This document shows, in pieces, positions 25,961 to 35,242 of a stretch of 64,000 nucleotides of DNA. Below the pieces are notes generated by a model. That model saw only the letters and a program-made list of their open reading frames with translations, did no database searches and had not been told where the DNA came from. The translations under genes and the position numbers were made by a program. Location of the stretch: assembly GCF_026410385.1 (NCBI RefSeq), contig NZ_JAPMLT010000008.1, positions 121,564 through 185,563 of the forward strand, in the 5' to 3' direction. Numbering within the stretch: position 1 is the first letter of the stretch; each line of letters begins with the position of its first letter. The stretch comes from Tumebacillus lacus. Lineage in GTDB: Bacteria > Bacillota > Bacilli > Tumebacillales > Tumebacillaceae.

Positions 25961-27016
25961 TTGAACGCTCCAAACGAGCAATGCCAGGCCTGCCAGACGG
26001 CGGCCGACGGCTATTTTCTGCGATTCGCCGGGGAAGCGAATCTGCAAGCCCTGAACGAATGGCTCACGGGGGACAAGTTCTCTCCCGTTCACCGCATAGA
26101 GACCGACATCGTCTGGGCGGCGACGCACGCCGTGCCCGACATGCTTGACTATTTTACCGCACACATGGACGCCGCGCAGATCACCGCTGCACCCGCGCCG
26201 GACAAGACATCGCTGCCGACCGCTGCCGAGGCTTGGTTCCCGCTCGCAGACCTGCGCGCGCACCAAGCGGCGCACTGGATCGACGACGTGATCGCCGAGG
26301 AACGCGTCCGCACCGTCTACCAGCCGATCGTGTCCGGCTACGGCGAACAGGTGCAGATCGAGGCGTACGAGTTTCTCTCCCGCGCCCTCGACGAGGACGG
26401 CACCCTGATCCCGCCTTACAAAATGTTCGACGCAGCCCGCACACGCGGCCGTCTGTTTGCGCTCGACCGCGTCTGCCGCCTTCAAGCGGTGCGCAACGCA
26501 TCGCGAGTCGGGGACCGACTCGTCTTCGTCAACTTCATCCCGACGGCGATCTACACGCCCGAGCACTGCCTGCAGAGCACGCTGGCCAAGGCGTGGGCAT
26601 CGGGTGCCGACCCGCACCAGATCGTCTTTGAAGTGGTCGAGACGGAGGAGATCAAAGACCTCGACCACCTGGAAAATATCCTGCTCTTCTACCGCAAACA
26701 CGGCTTCCGCTACGCCCTCGACGATGTGGGCAGCGGATACTCCACCGTGGAAAACGTGATTCGTCTCAAGCCGGACTTCGTCAAGTTGGACATGCACTAC
26801 GTCCAAGGCGTCGCCGACGACCCGGACAAACAGCAGGTCGCCATCGCCCTGCTGGAAGCAGCGCGCACCGTCGGCTCCCGCACCCTCGCAGAAGGCGTGG
26901 AGACGGAGCGTGACTGGGCTTGGCTCTCGAAGGCGGGCTATGAGCTGTTCCAAGGCTATCTCTTTGGCAAGCCGGAGTTGGAACCGGCACAGAACGTCTT
27001 GACCCTCTCCAAATAA
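25961..27016 (+). CDS. EAL-domain protein (probable c-di-GMP phosphodiesterase)
   Basis: 351 residues, TTG start at 25961 with GGTGG 8 nt upstream. The first ~110 residues hold a CxxC (QCQACQ) and no named domain. The EAL domain spans ~115-345: YQPIV, YEFLSR (EFL in place of EAL, Glu kept), FVNFIP, FEVVETE, LDDVGSGYS (for DDFGTGYS), VKLDMH, LAEGVET, QGYLFGKP. The metal and catalytic residues are therefore retained and it is probably active on c-di-GMP. No GGDEF, PAS or TM, so cytoplasmic. A terminator follows. Confidence 0.88.
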   Translation: MNAPNEQCQACQTAADGYFLRFAGEANLQALNEWLTGDKFSPVHRIETDIVWAATHAVPDMLDYFTAHMDAAQITAAPAPDKTSLPTAAEAWFPLADLRAHQAAHWIDDVIAEERVRTVYQPIVSGYGEQVQIEAYEFLSRALDEDGTLIPPYKMFDAARTRGRLFALDRVCRLQAVRNASRVGDRLVFVNFIPTAIYTPEHCLQSTLAKAWASGADPHQIVFEVVETEEIKDLDHLENILLFYRKHGFRYALDDVGSGYSTVENVIRLKPDFVKLDMHYVQGVADDPDKQQVAIALLEAARTVGSRTLAEGVETERDWAWLSKAGYELFQGYLFGKPELEPAQNVLTLSK

Positions 27017-27022
27017 AGACAA

Positions 27023-27070
27023 ACAGGCGCGTCTCCCGGAGTCTCCTTCCGAGAAACGCGCCTGTATTTT
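27023..27070. terminator. Terminator between the EAL gene and the AlkP-like gene
   Basis: ACAGGCGCGT and ACGCGCCTGT pair across a 23-nt inner hairpin and are followed by ATTTTTATT. Both flanking genes converge on it. Confidence 0.75.
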
Positions 27071-27088
27071 TATTCACTTTATACATCT

Positions 27089-29278
27089 TTATGCACTCTG
27101 TCTCCAAGCCCCCATCGACCGATGGGCCCCGCTGTCCAGCCACAGCAAAAGCCCGGGAAACGCCGTGTACAGAAACATCAACGCCGCCACCACGATCCCC
27201 GAATCGTTGGTCACAAGGCCGATACCCGCCCCGCCCAGCAGCGCGGCGAATGTGCGCATAAACGGAGCATACGGCCCCTTCCACCGCGTCTCGCGTGCGC
27301 TCGGGAGAAACAGCCGCCACGCAAACCCCGCGATCAAGACCAGCAGCACCGTTGGCCAGATCGTCGCCGTGAACAACCGCCGCACCATGTCGGTCTTGCG
27401 GGCGAGGATGCGCAGCACCTCGTCCCCGCCGCCGTTGATCACCTGATGCGTCGCGGCCGCGATGTGCGACGGCGCGTGACCGCCTCCCATGACGTTCAGC
27501 GCCCACAGCGAGGCCAACGCCACGCCGAGCCCCCACAGCATCTTGCCCACCGACTGCCGCCATGACCAGCCGCGCTGCAGGGCGTACGCCAGCGACGCCG
27601 TGCCGGCCGCCGTCAGGGCCCCTCCCGTATTTGTGCCGAGCTCCGGCGACGCAAAGAACAGCGTCAACAGCAGGCTCCCGATCAGAAACGCGATCTCCGC
27701 CCGCCGCCTGTTCACCCCGATCTGCAACGCGGCCGCATACAGCAAGACGCCCGCGGCGACCAGCACACCCATGTACTCATTGCCGACTCCGTAGTACCGG
27801 GCCCCGACGATGGGATCGTAGCTGAGCAGACTTGCCTTCGCCAGCGTCCCGCCCGCCCACACATCGGCGACCACCGCGCAAAGCGTCCACCCCGTCAGCC
27901 AGAGCAGACGCACCGGGATGCTCTTGCACAGCCAGCGAAACGGCGCCGCGATCACGAGCAACCACACCGTCAGCACGCCTCCCGCCACATCCCACAGACT
28001 CTCCGGCCGCAACAGCGGGAGCAGATACAAACAGAGCGGCATCGAGAGCGTCGCCCAGAGCAACCCTTTCACAACCGGCAGACGGACCGCCACACTCGGC
28101 CACGACTGGGACACCGCCCCCCACAGTGCCAACGCTGCGAGCACGCCGACACCGGTCAGCACCGCCGCACGATTCGTGTAGTTCCACACCGTCACCCGGA
28201 GCAGGTCAGGCAGTTGCCCCTGCGCGATCTCCTCGGTCTGCCGCAGCGGATACCCGATCATCTCACGAGGGATCTGCGCTCCGAGAAAGTGCAACACCGT
28301 CGGCATCACGTCCAGATTGGCCACGATGCCCGCCCGTCGTGTCGTCGCCGATGTCAGCACTTTCCCCGCTTGCCAGCCCCCGCCCGCGACTGCGAGCGGG
28401 GCCAGCAGTTCCCCGCGCGCCCTCGCCTCCTTCGACACCTGCGGCGACACGAACACCACCAGCCGACTCGGCCCGGACTCCGCCTGCACGCGGGTGAGAA
28501 ACTGATCGGTCTCCGCCAGCACCTGCCTCTTCAACGCCCCGTAGCGCTCCTCCGTCAAAGACTCCCGATACGCCGCGAGCCGCCCGAGGTCGCCCAGATC
28601 AAACACCACCAGCGACGCGTCGCCTTTCACCCGCTGATACCCGCTCCACATCGCCTCATAGTCGGTGCGCACCCCGTACGGCCGCTCAGTGGCAGCGACC
28701 AGCATCCGGTTGCTGACATCGCCGTACGCCGTGCTCCCGAGCCGGTCTGCCGTCAACAACGCGGCAGGTCGCCATTGCACAGGCGCCCGGTCCCCGTTGC
28801 CAAACACCGCCGCCGACAGCCCCGCCGTCCGCAGCGCATCGCCCGCGCCGCCGAACTGCCCGGAAAACTCGCGCTGGCTGCGGCTGCGGTTCAACTCGGC
28901 CATCGACAGCACCAGCACCTCGCCCTGCGAGGGCACGCCCATCCATCGCTCATACCGCTCTGCCGCCGATCCGTCCGCCGCCCGCTCCCACGAGTTTTGC
29001 ACATCGAGCGTCGCCTTTAGCTCTCCTGGCACGCCCATCGCCAGCGTCGCGTACGCCGCCTCTTTTCTGCGCGATTCGCCTGTGCTCCCGTTCATCCACC
29101 CGGCAGCGCCCCCCTGCGCCAACCGCTGCCACGCCGGGAGTTGTGCCAATTCCTCCGTGCCGACCCGATTCACCAGCACGACGATCGCCTGCCGCGACTC
29201 CTTCGCCTGTGCGACCTCGACGCTGCCGAAAACACCTGCCAGCAACCCGCAGAGCAAGAAACAAATCACACCCCGCAT
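27089..29278 (-). CDS. Large membrane protein with alkaline-phosphatase-superfamily-like ectodomain
   Basis: 729 residues. Signal peptide (~1-25); an extracytoplasmic domain of about 330 residues with phosphatase/phosphomutase-superfamily-like pieces (VVLVNRVGTEEL, YATLAMGVPG, SLVVFDLGDLGR, NLDVMPTVLHFLGAQIPREMIGYPL), then about ten TM helices including SYDPIVGARYYGVGNEYMG and GTNTGGALTAAG. The usual metal ligands are not all obvious, so activity is uncertain. Proteins of this two-part layout occur in Bacillota without assigned function. RBS AAAGGAGGTG 6 nt from ATG 29278. Confidence 0.75.
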   Translation of the reverse strand: MRGVICFLLCGLLAGVFGSVEVAQAKESRQAIVVLVNRVGTEELAQLPAWQRLAQGGAAGWMNGSTGESRRKEAAYATLAMGVPGELKATLDVQNSWERAADGSAAERYERWMGVPSQGEVLVLSMAELNRSRSQREFSGQFGGAGDALRTAGLSAAVFGNGDRAPVQWRPAALLTADRLGSTAYGDVSNRMLVAATERPYGVRTDYEAMWSGYQRVKGDASLVVFDLGDLGRLAAYRESLTEERYGALKRQVLAETDQFLTRVQAESGPSRLVVFVSPQVSKEARARGELLAPLAVAGGGWQAGKVLTSATTRRAGIVANLDVMPTVLHFLGAQIPREMIGYPLRQTEEIAQGQLPDLLRVTVWNYTNRAAVLTGVGVLAALALWGAVSQSWPSVAVRLPVVKGLLWATLSMPLCLYLLPLLRPESLWDVAGGVLTVWLLVIAAPFRWLCKSIPVRLLWLTGWTLCAVVADVWAGGTLAKASLLSYDPIVGARYYGVGNEYMGVLVAAGVLLYAAALQIGVNRRRAEIAFLIGSLLLTLFFASPELGTNTGGALTAAGTASLAYALQRGWSWRQSVGKMLWGLGVALASLWALNVMGGGHAPSHIAAATHQVINGGGDEVLRILARKTDMVRRLFTATIWPTVLLVLIAGFAWRLFLPSARETRWKGPYAPFMRTFAALLGGAGIGLVTNDSGIVVAALMFLYTAFPGLLLWLDSGAHRSMGAWRQSA

Positions 29279-29380
29279 CCGAACACCTCCTTTTGCCAAT
29301 CAGCATGCCCAAATGTCCCGACCGATGCATCATCTTGCCCTCGATGCGGAAAAATAGGCAGGAAAAGGAGGCGTTCCCTC

Positions 29381-29695
29381 ATGAACCGGAACGGTCAACA
29401 AAACCAAAAGCCGCTCAACCCCGGCCTCTCCGAACGCGAGATCGAAGAGATCCTCGCCAGCAGCGGCGTGATCAACGGCCAAGTCACCAACGGCGTCAAA
29501 CTCGGCCTCGCCATCGCCGACATCATCGTCAAAAACAACCAACTGCTGATGGAAGCCGTCCAATCCGGCAACCTCAACAAACCCGCCTTCGACGACAAAA
29601 ACGGCGAGCACCAAACCGCCCAACCCACCGAAATGTGGGAAGCCGGCACCCGCCCCCAAGCGGGCATGGCCGGCCCCGACGACAACGTCTACTAA
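29381..29695 (+). CDS. Hypothetical protein (104 aa)
   Basis: 104 residues, soluble, Asn/Gln-rich with a helical centre (LSEREIEEILASSGVINGQV, VKLGLAIADIIVKNNQLLME) and a polar tail. AAAAGGAGG precedes the ATG by 9 nt and a terminator follows at once. Composition recalls small spore-associated proteins, but I recognise no family. Monocistronic, divergent from the AlkP-like gene. Confidence 0.7.
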   Translation: MNRNGQQNQKPLNPGLSEREIEEILASSGVINGQVTNGVKLGLAIADIIVKNNQLLMEAVQSGNLNKPAFDDKNGEHQTAQPTEMWEAGTRPQAGMAGPDDNVY

Positions 29696-29699
29696 ACGA

Positions 29700-29723
29700 G
29701 CGACCCCGGCGGTCGCTTTTTTT
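29700..29723 (+). terminator. Terminator after the 104-aa gene
   Basis: GCGACC CCGGC GGTCGC followed by seven T. Confidence 0.85.
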
Positions 29724-29801
29724 ATGTCCTTTCATCGATTCGACTTGATCCATCAAAATCAGACACATAAATAAATCGACTCGCACAAACAAAAATTCAA
29801 T

Positions 29802-30019
29802 TCATCCACACTATCCACATACATATCCACAGGGTAAAATGCTGATTTCTCTACAGAAATCTACAAATTAACATGGTTATCCCCAATCTCCGCCGACACT
29901 TTACATAATGGACTGTGGAATTTTGTCGAGAGAAAAAAGCGTTGTTTTCAACAGGTTTCCACGTTATTCACAGACCCTTGTGCATAACTTTTCCAAACTG
30001 TTTATAACCCTGTTGATAA
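29802..30019. other. DnaA-box cluster in a gene-free AT-rich stretch
   Basis: The 434-bp gap 29724-30157 has no gene. Seven 9-mers within one mismatch of TTATCCACA lie in 218 bp: TCATCCACA (29802), CTATCCACA (29811), ATATCCACA (29823), TTATCCCCA (29877), TTATTCACA (29964) on plus; TTATGCACA (29979-29987) and TTATCAACA (30011-30019) on minus. A weaker TTTTCAACA is at 29945. AT-rich DNA follows (30045-30145). No dnaA, dnaN, rpmH or gyrase gene is nearby, so it is probably a DnaA titration or regulatory cluster rather than the chromosome origin. Confidence 0.65.
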
Positions 30020-30157
30020 CCTCAAAAAAAGCCTCTCCGCTCTCCTTTTAAAAATTCTCTGAAAAAAGGCATAAAGTCCTGCCGAATCCAATTGATTCTT
30101 CACTAACTATCATCTATCATTATTTATATAAACTTCTAGAAACACGGTGATCAACTC

Positions 30158-31147
30158 ATGAACAAGCCAAAAAAAGCTCTCCTCGCCACCCTCGCCGTGC
30201 TCGTACTCGGCGGCGGCGGCACGGTCGCATATGCGGCGACCTCGTATCAACCGCTCCTGTTCTCCGTCGGCGACCAAGTCGTCCGCACCGATGACTGGGC
30301 CGTTCTGCGGCCGATCGTGATGAACGGCATGCCCAACTACACGCCGGCCGAAGAGATGGACATGCTCGATCAGCGCAGCAAAGAAGAACTCGTGCTCGCC
30401 CAAGCCAAGCGAATCGGCGTTACAGCTGACGAATCGCTTGTGGAAAAACAGTTGGAACAGCTCGGCACCACCCCGGAAGCACAGGCAGAAGCCGCCAAAC
30501 AGACCGGCCTGACCATCGACCAGATCAAAAACAACTACCGTCGCGCCATGACCTCCTTCCAACTGAAAACACAGGTTACCAAAGACGTGACGGTCACCGA
30601 GCCGGAGATCCGTCAGTATTACGAGGACAACAAAACGACGCTTTTCTACGCGCCTGAATTTCGCTCCATCTACTACCTCCGTGCCAAATCGGACGACATC
30701 TTACTGAAAAATGTCATGCAAAATGTCTCCAAAGAAGACTTCCCGACGCTGGTCAGTCAGTACAACAGCGAGGAAAAATCTCGCGTCGGCGCTTGGCATG
30801 AACTGGTCGGCATCGACCATCTCGCCAGCCACACCACCGCAAACGTTGCCAAAGAGGTGTACAAGACCGGCCTGCATCAGGTCGTCGGCCCGATTGAAGA
30901 AGGCGAGTGGACGTTCTGGTTCATGGTCAACGAGATCACAGAGCCCAAGCAGTTCACCTTCGAAGAGTCGCGCCAAAAGATCCTCCAGATCCTGACCAAC
31001 GAAAAAACCACCGCCCTCTACCGCAGCTATCTGGATCAACACAAAGATGAGCTCAACTACTACGTCGATCCGGAAAATCTCAAACGCAAACCCTTCGAAG
31101 CTTTCTGGACCGATCTGCCGCAAAATATTCGCCTTCTGTTTTCCTAA
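30158..31147 (+). CDS. PrsA-like extracytoplasmic foldase (SurA_N type)
   Basis: 329 residues. Signal peptide without lipobox Cys (LVLGGGGTVAYAATS), so it is secreted or anchored by an uncleaved signal rather than a lipoprotein as PrsA is. A SurA/PrsA N-terminal helical domain (~30-165, with EELVLAQAKRIGVTADESLV and TEPEIRQYYEDNK) is followed by a parvulin-like region (~170-290, with QVVGPIEEGEWTFWFMVNEI) and a short C-terminal helix. The rotamase motif is divergent and activity is doubtful. It lies ahead of two secreted amidases in the same direction and may help fold them. Confidence 0.75.
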   Translation: MNKPKKALLATLAVLVLGGGGTVAYAATSYQPLLFSVGDQVVRTDDWAVLRPIVMNGMPNYTPAEEMDMLDQRSKEELVLAQAKRIGVTADESLVEKQLEQLGTTPEAQAEAAKQTGLTIDQIKNNYRRAMTSFQLKTQVTKDVTVTEPEIRQYYEDNKTTLFYAPEFRSIYYLRAKSDDILLKNVMQNVSKEDFPTLVSQYNSEEKSRVGAWHELVGIDHLASHTTANVAKEVYKTGLHQVVGPIEEGEWTFWFMVNEITEPKQFTFEESRQKILQILTNEKTTALYRSYLDQHKDELNYYVDPENLKRKPFEAFWTDLPQNIRLLFS

Positions 31148-31197
31148 TCTTCACAATACACAAATATTTCTTAACACACTCAAGGAGAGATGACACC

Positions 31198-31923
31198 ATG
31201 ACACTCAAAACCACCCTGCTCGCAACCCTGGCGCTCACCACCCTGTTCACGGCCCCCGCGATGGCGGCCAACCCGCAAAAACAACCAGAGATCGCGCCAG
31301 AAGCGCTCTCCACCGCCGAACAACCCCCGTCCAACTACGACGCTGCCGCCAAATCGGCCCGCTCCTCCCTCGAGATCAAAAACGGCAATCCTGTCGCCGT
31401 GCTTGATCCGGGACACGGCGGCTCCGATCCGGGCGCGGTCGGTTACAGCCTGCAAGAAAAAGACATCACCCTCGACATCGCACTGCGCACTCGCGCCTAC
31501 ATCTGGGCCAACTACCCGATGTGGGTCTATATGACCCGCGAGACGGACGTCTACAAATCGCTGAACGAGCGCACTTCGTTTGCCAACGCGCAATATGCGG
31601 ACCTGTTCGTCTCCATGCACATCAACTCGTACTCCACCAGCGCAGCCAGCGGATTGGAAACGTACGGCTACCCGGGCGCGGCTGACAGCATCTCGCTGGC
31701 GACCCGCATCTACGACAAACTCAAGCCCTCGTTCTCCGTCCATCGCGGCGTCAAAACGGCCGAATTCTACGTCTTGAAGTACACCAACATGACGTCGATG
31801 CTCGGCGAGACCGGTTTTATCTCGAACGGAACCGATGCCGGCAACCTCGCCAAAGACACGTTCCGTCAACAGTTGGCGGTGCAATACGCCCAAGGCATGC
31901 ACACCTACTGGTGGGGGTACTAA
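31198..31923 (+). CDS. N-acetylmuramoyl-L-alanine amidase (Amidase_3), first copy
   Basis: 241 residues. Signal peptide (cleavage near PAMAA), linker, then an Amidase_3 domain: DPGHGGSDPGAVG (zinc His), EKDITLDIALRT, SMHINSYS (zinc His) and LGETGFISNGTD (catalytic Glu). It cleaves the amide between muramic acid and the stem peptide. No wall-binding repeats. AAGGAG precedes the ATG. The next gene encodes a close paralogue, colinear over the whole length (both end YAQGMHxYWWGY), so this is a tandem duplication. Confidence 0.93.
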   Translation: MTLKTTLLATLALTTLFTAPAMAANPQKQPEIAPEALSTAEQPPSNYDAAAKSARSSLEIKNGNPVAVLDPGHGGSDPGAVGYSLQEKDITLDIALRTRAYIWANYPMWVYMTRETDVYKSLNERTSFANAQYADLFVSMHINSYSTSAASGLETYGYPGAADSISLATRIYDKLKPSFSVHRGVKTAEFYVLKYTNMTSMLGETGFISNGTDAGNLAKDTFRQQLAVQYAQGMHTYWWGY

Positions 31924-31975
31924 TCAATCATCCGGTCATCCGATCAATTTTATTGTGAAATAAACAAATACGTAA

Positions 31976-32004
31976 TTGAAATCTTCATAAAATAGTATTA
32001 TCAT
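31976..32004 (+). promoter_or_regulatory. Promoter of the second amidase
   Basis: TTGAAA (31976-31981), 17-nt spacer, TATCAT (31999-32004). The second copy thus has its own promoter with a leader of about 75 nt. Confidence 0.6.
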
Positions 32005-32085
32005 ATGGTTATCAACCACTTGTCATTGATGTTTCCGTACCATTTATGACTTGTGGCATTATTCAAACAAAGGGAGAGATTATCT

Positions 32086-32823
32086 GTGAAAATGACCAAA
32101 ACTTTGGTTGCAACCCTCGTCGGCGCAGCAATGCTGACCACCCCGGCTCTGGCTGCGAAGCCGACCGGCACCACCACCGACATCGCTCCGGAAGCTATGG
32201 CGACCGAAGCACCGGCACCGGCAAACTACGATGCCAACCTGAAAGCTCTGAACGAAAAGACGAACTCGATCGGCATCGAAGTCGCAAACCCGATCATCGT
32301 TATCGACCCGGGTCATGGCGGCACCGACTCCGGCGCTGTGGGCAACGGTCTGTATGAGAAAAACCTGACCCTCGACATCGCAAACCGCACCACTGCGTAC
32401 ATCCGTGCCAACTACCCGGCTACCGTGTACCAAACCCGCACCTCCGACGTGACCATGTCGCTGGACGCGCGCACCTCCTTCGCAAACAGCAAAGGCGCGA
32501 ACTTCTTCGTGTCCCAGCACATCAACTCCTACAGCACCTCCACGCCGAACGGTCTGGAAACCTACTACTACCCGGGTTCCACCAGCGGCTCCAGCCTGGC
32601 GACCAACATCTACAACAAACTCAAAGCGTCCTACACCACCCTGCGTGGCGTCAAGACCGCTGAGTTCTACGTCCTGAAGTACACCAACATGCCGGCATCC
32701 CTCGGCGAAACCGGCTTCATCTCCAACCCGACCGACGCTTCCAAGCTCGGCACCACCACCTTCCGCCAACAACTGGCGACCCAGTACGCGCAAGGTATGC
32801 ACGTCTACTGGTGGGGCTACTAA
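32086..32823 (+). CDS. N-acetylmuramoyl-L-alanine amidase (Amidase_3), second copy
   Basis: 245 residues from GTG 32086 (GGGAGAG 7 nt upstream; an ATG two codons later is too far from it). Signal peptide ending PALAA; catalytic residues as in the first copy (DPGHGGTDSGAVG, SQHINSYS, LGETGFISNPTD). Codon choice differs from the first copy: many GGT, CGT, CTG, AAC and GTT codons, like a highly expressed gene. With its own promoter this is likely the dominant copy. Ends at a strong bidirectional terminator. Confidence 0.93.
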   Translation: MKMTKTLVATLVGAAMLTTPALAAKPTGTTTDIAPEAMATEAPAPANYDANLKALNEKTNSIGIEVANPIIVIDPGHGGTDSGAVGNGLYEKNLTLDIANRTTAYIRANYPATVYQTRTSDVTMSLDARTSFANSKGANFFVSQHINSYSTSTPNGLETYYYPGSTSGSSLATNIYNKLKASYTTLRGVKTAEFYVLKYTNMPASLGETGFISNPTDASKLGTTTFRQQLATQYAQGMHVYWWGY

Positions 32824-32846
32824 GACCGGACTTGCTCCGGCAACGC

Positions 32847-32882
32847 AAAAAAGAGCACCTTCTCACGAAGGGGCTCTTTTTT
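32847..32882. terminator. Bidirectional terminator between amidase and tsaD
   Basis: AAAAAAGAGC and GCTCTTTTTT arms around an AAGG-containing inner hairpin. Confidence 0.8.
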
Positions 32883-32906
32883 GTGTGTTCGTTGTTCGCC
32901 TTTGAC

Positions 32907-33992
32907 TCAAATCGTCGGCGTATCCTTCCACTTTGTCAGACTCAAACTCGCGATTGCGTTCAGGTCCAAGTCGTGGAACCGTCCGTATTCATACATCGGA
33001 AACGCGGCCGCTGCGATCATCGCCGCGTTGTCGGTGCACAGGTCGAGGGTCGGGAAATGCACGCCAAATCCTTCTTTGGCCGCCCGCTCCGTCAACCGGG
33101 CACGCAGCCCTTTGTTGGCTGCGACTCCGCCTGCGACGACGACGTTTTGCACGCCCGTCTGCTTCACGGCACGGACCGTCTTTTCCACCAGCACGTCGAC
33201 GACCGCCGCTTGGAACGAAGCGGCCACGTCTTCTTTGTTGACCTCTTCGCCTCGCTGCTCCGCGTTGTGCAGGGCGTTGAGCACCGCCGATTTGAGACCG
33301 GAGAACGAAAAGTCCATCGACTCGTCATCGATCCACGCCCGCGGGAACTGGAACGCCTCCGGGTTGCCCGACTGCGCCATCCGGTCGATCTGCGGGCCGC
33401 CCGGGTAGTCGAGCCCCATCGCGCGGGCCACTTTGTCGTACGCTTCCCCCGCCGCGTCATCGCGGGTGCGACCGAGAAACTCGAACACGCCGTGCGCGGG
33501 CATGTACACGATCTCCGTGTGCCCGCCCGACACGACCAGCGCGATCAACGGCGGTTCGCCGCCGCCGGAGAGAAAATTGGCATAGATGTGCCCGGCGATA
33601 TGCTGCACCCCGATCAGCGGAATCCCCTTGGCATAGCTCAGCGCCTTCGCCCACGCCACACCGACCAGCAGAGCCCCGACGAGGCCCGGCCCGTAGGTGA
33701 CGCCGATCGCGTCGATGTCATCGAGCGTCACGCCCGCCTGTTTCAACGCTTCGTCGACCACGCCGTTGACGTTTTCCACATGGCGGCGCGACGCCACTTC
33801 CGGCACGACACCGCCAAAGCGCTTGTGGATCTCGATCTGCGACGAGATCACGTTGGAGAGGATCTCCTTGCCGCCACGGATCACCGCCGCCGACGTCTCA
33901 TCGCAGCTCGTCTCGATGCCGAGGATCGTCACCGGTCTCGTGCCTTGCCGATCCCGCTCGTATTTTGCCAGCACTCGCTGTCTGTACCCCAT
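32907..33992 (-). CDS. tsaD: tRNA N6-threonylcarbamoyladenosine transferase TsaD
   Basis: 361 residues. [49 protein letters not shown] (metal His pair) and [16 protein letters not shown] are diagnostic. It transfers the threonylcarbamoyl group to A37 of ANN-decoding tRNAs with TsaB and TsaE, both encoded upstream. About 20 extra N-terminal residues compared with relatives; the ATG at 33992 (GGAG 9 nt upstream) is kept because internal GTG 33932 has no ribosome site. Confidence 0.95.
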   Translation of the reverse strand: MGYRQRVLAKYERDRQGTRPVTILGIETSCDETSAAVIRGGKEILSNVISSQIEIHKRFGGVVPEVASRRHVENVNGVVDEALKQAGVTLDDIDAIGVTYGPGLVGALLVGVAWAKALSYAKGIPLIGVQHIAGHIYANFLSGGGEPPLIALVVSGGHTEIVYMPAHGVFEFLGRTRDDAAGEAYDKVARAMGLDYPGGPQIDRMAQSGNPEAFQFPRAWIDDESMDFSFSGLKSAVLNALHNAEQRGEEVNKEDVAASFQAAVVDVLVEKTVRAVKQTGVQNVVVAGGVAANKGLRARLTERAAKEGFGVHFPTLDLCTDNAAMIAAAAFPMYEYGRFHDLDLNAIASLSLTKWKDTPTI

Positions 33993-33998
33993 GCTCTC

Positions 33999-34478
33999 TT
34001 ACTCCAATCCCGAAGCCCCGCCCAGCGCAGGCAGCTCCACCCACATGATCATGGCGTCTTCGTTGTTGTCCGTATAATAGCCTTTGCGAATGCCGTGCGA
34101 GACAAATCCCATTTTTTCATAGAGTCGGATCGCCGGCAGATTGGACACCCGCACCTCCAGCGTCATTCGCTCCGCTCCGTGCGCGATGGCGAGCGCCATC
34201 ATCCGGCGCATCAATTCCTCGCCGAGCTTTTTGCCGCGCTGGCTCGGGTCGATGGCAATGTTGGTGATGTGCCCTTCGTCGATGATCACCCACATCCCGG
34301 CATAGCCGACCACCTCGTCCCCCACCTCGGCGACGAGATATTTCGCAAAATGGTTCTGCGTCAGTTCCATCAGATACGCATCCCGCGACCACGGTACCGT
34401 AAACGACTTCAGCTCGATCTCCATCACGCGGTCGAGATCGCTCAGCGTCATGTTTCGCGTATGCAGGGTTTCGATCAT
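33999..34478 (-). CDS. rimI: Ribosomal protein S18 alanine N-acetyltransferase
   Basis: 159 residues, a GNAT fold with the acetyl-CoA loop DPSQRGKKLGEELM and C-terminal RLYEKMGFVSHGIRKGYYTDN...DAMIM, as in RimI. Start 34478 overlaps the tsaB stop (ATGA). It sits between tsaB and tsaD, the usual location in Bacillota. Confidence 0.92.
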   Translation of the reverse strand: MIETLHTRNMTLSDLDRVMEIELKSFTVPWSRDAYLMELTQNHFAKYLVAEVGDEVVGYAGMWVIIDEGHITNIAIDPSQRGKKLGEELMRRMMALAIAHGAERMTLEVRVSNLPAIRLYEKMGFVSHGIRKGYYTDNNEDAMIMWVELPALGGASGLE

Positions 34479-35242
34479 GTGACGGCGCCCCCTTGGGCTT
34501 CCGCTTGCTTGGCGAGCCATTTCACTTCCGCTTCCACCAGTTGCAGATACTCCGGGGCAAACGTCTCCACGTCGTGCGACTCGCCCGCCAGAAGGAGCGG
34601 CACACCGACTTCCAACAGATGAGCGGCCCGCACGAAGTCCTGCGTCGGCGTGACAAACCGCGCTTTCTCCCCGAGCTTTTCCTCCAACTCCGCCCGATGC
34701 AGATGAGCGGCGTCGCCGAGCAGGAGCACCTGCGCCGGCTTCTTGTCGAGGCGGCGCACGATCATCCGCGAGTTGATCTGCTTGATGATCTCATCGAGCG
34801 TCGTCAGTCGGTCGTCCGCGATTTTCAAAAACTGCCCGGCCGTCTGCTCATAAAACGCCGTGTACGCCTGCCGACGTCTGGCATCGATCATCGGCACGAC
34901 CAGCGCGTCGGTCACCTGACCAGCGCGCGCCATGCCGTCCAGCGACGACACGCCGATCAGCGGGATGTTCAGCGCATAGGCGAGCGCCTTCGCCGCGGTT
35001 ACCGCGATCCGCACCCCGGTATACGAGCCGGGACCGCGGCCGATAACCAGCCCTTTGAGCTGTTCCGGCTGCAGGTCGAGATTGTCCAGCAGACCCTCCA
35101 ACAGCGGCATCATCTTCACCGAATGATTGCGTGATAGCATCGTCGTCGCTTCACCGAGCAAGCGCACCGGCCGGCCCGGCTCTCCGTCGCCGACCGCGAC
35201 AGACAGCGATTGTGTGGACGTATCTAGTGCGAGGTAGGGCAC
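34475..35242 (-). CDS. tsaB: tRNA threonylcarbamoyladenosine biosynthesis protein TsaB
   Basis: 255 residues. N-terminus MPYLALDTSTQSLSVAVGD, then LVIGRGPGSYTGVRIAVTAAKALAYALNIPLIGVSSLD, typical of the TsaB actin-like fold without the metal site. It scaffolds the TsaD-TsaB-TsaE complex. Overlaps the tsaE end by 19 nt. Confidence 0.94.
   Translation of the reverse strand: MPYLALDTSTQSLSVAVGDGEPGRPVRLLGEATTMLSRNHSVKMMPLLEGLLDNLDLQPEQLKGLVIGRGPGSYTGVRIAVTAAKALAYALNIPLIGVSSLDGMARAGQVTDALVVPMIDARRRQAYTAFYEQTAGQFLKIADDRLTTLDEIIKQINSRMIVRRLDKKPAQVLLLGDAAHLHRAELEEKLGEKARFVTPTQDFVRAAHLLEVGVPLLLAGESHDVETFAPEYLQLVEAEVKWLAKQAEAQGGAVT

Noticed and set aside
25523..27022. 499-codon open frame on the minus strand over the EAL gene
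   Set aside because: The plus strand here encodes a full set of EAL motifs; the antisense frame has no family match and no ribosome site.
29802..30019. Chromosomal replication origin oriC
   Set aside because: The DnaA boxes are real enough to report, but none of the usual origin genes is in the window, so calling it oriC is not supported.
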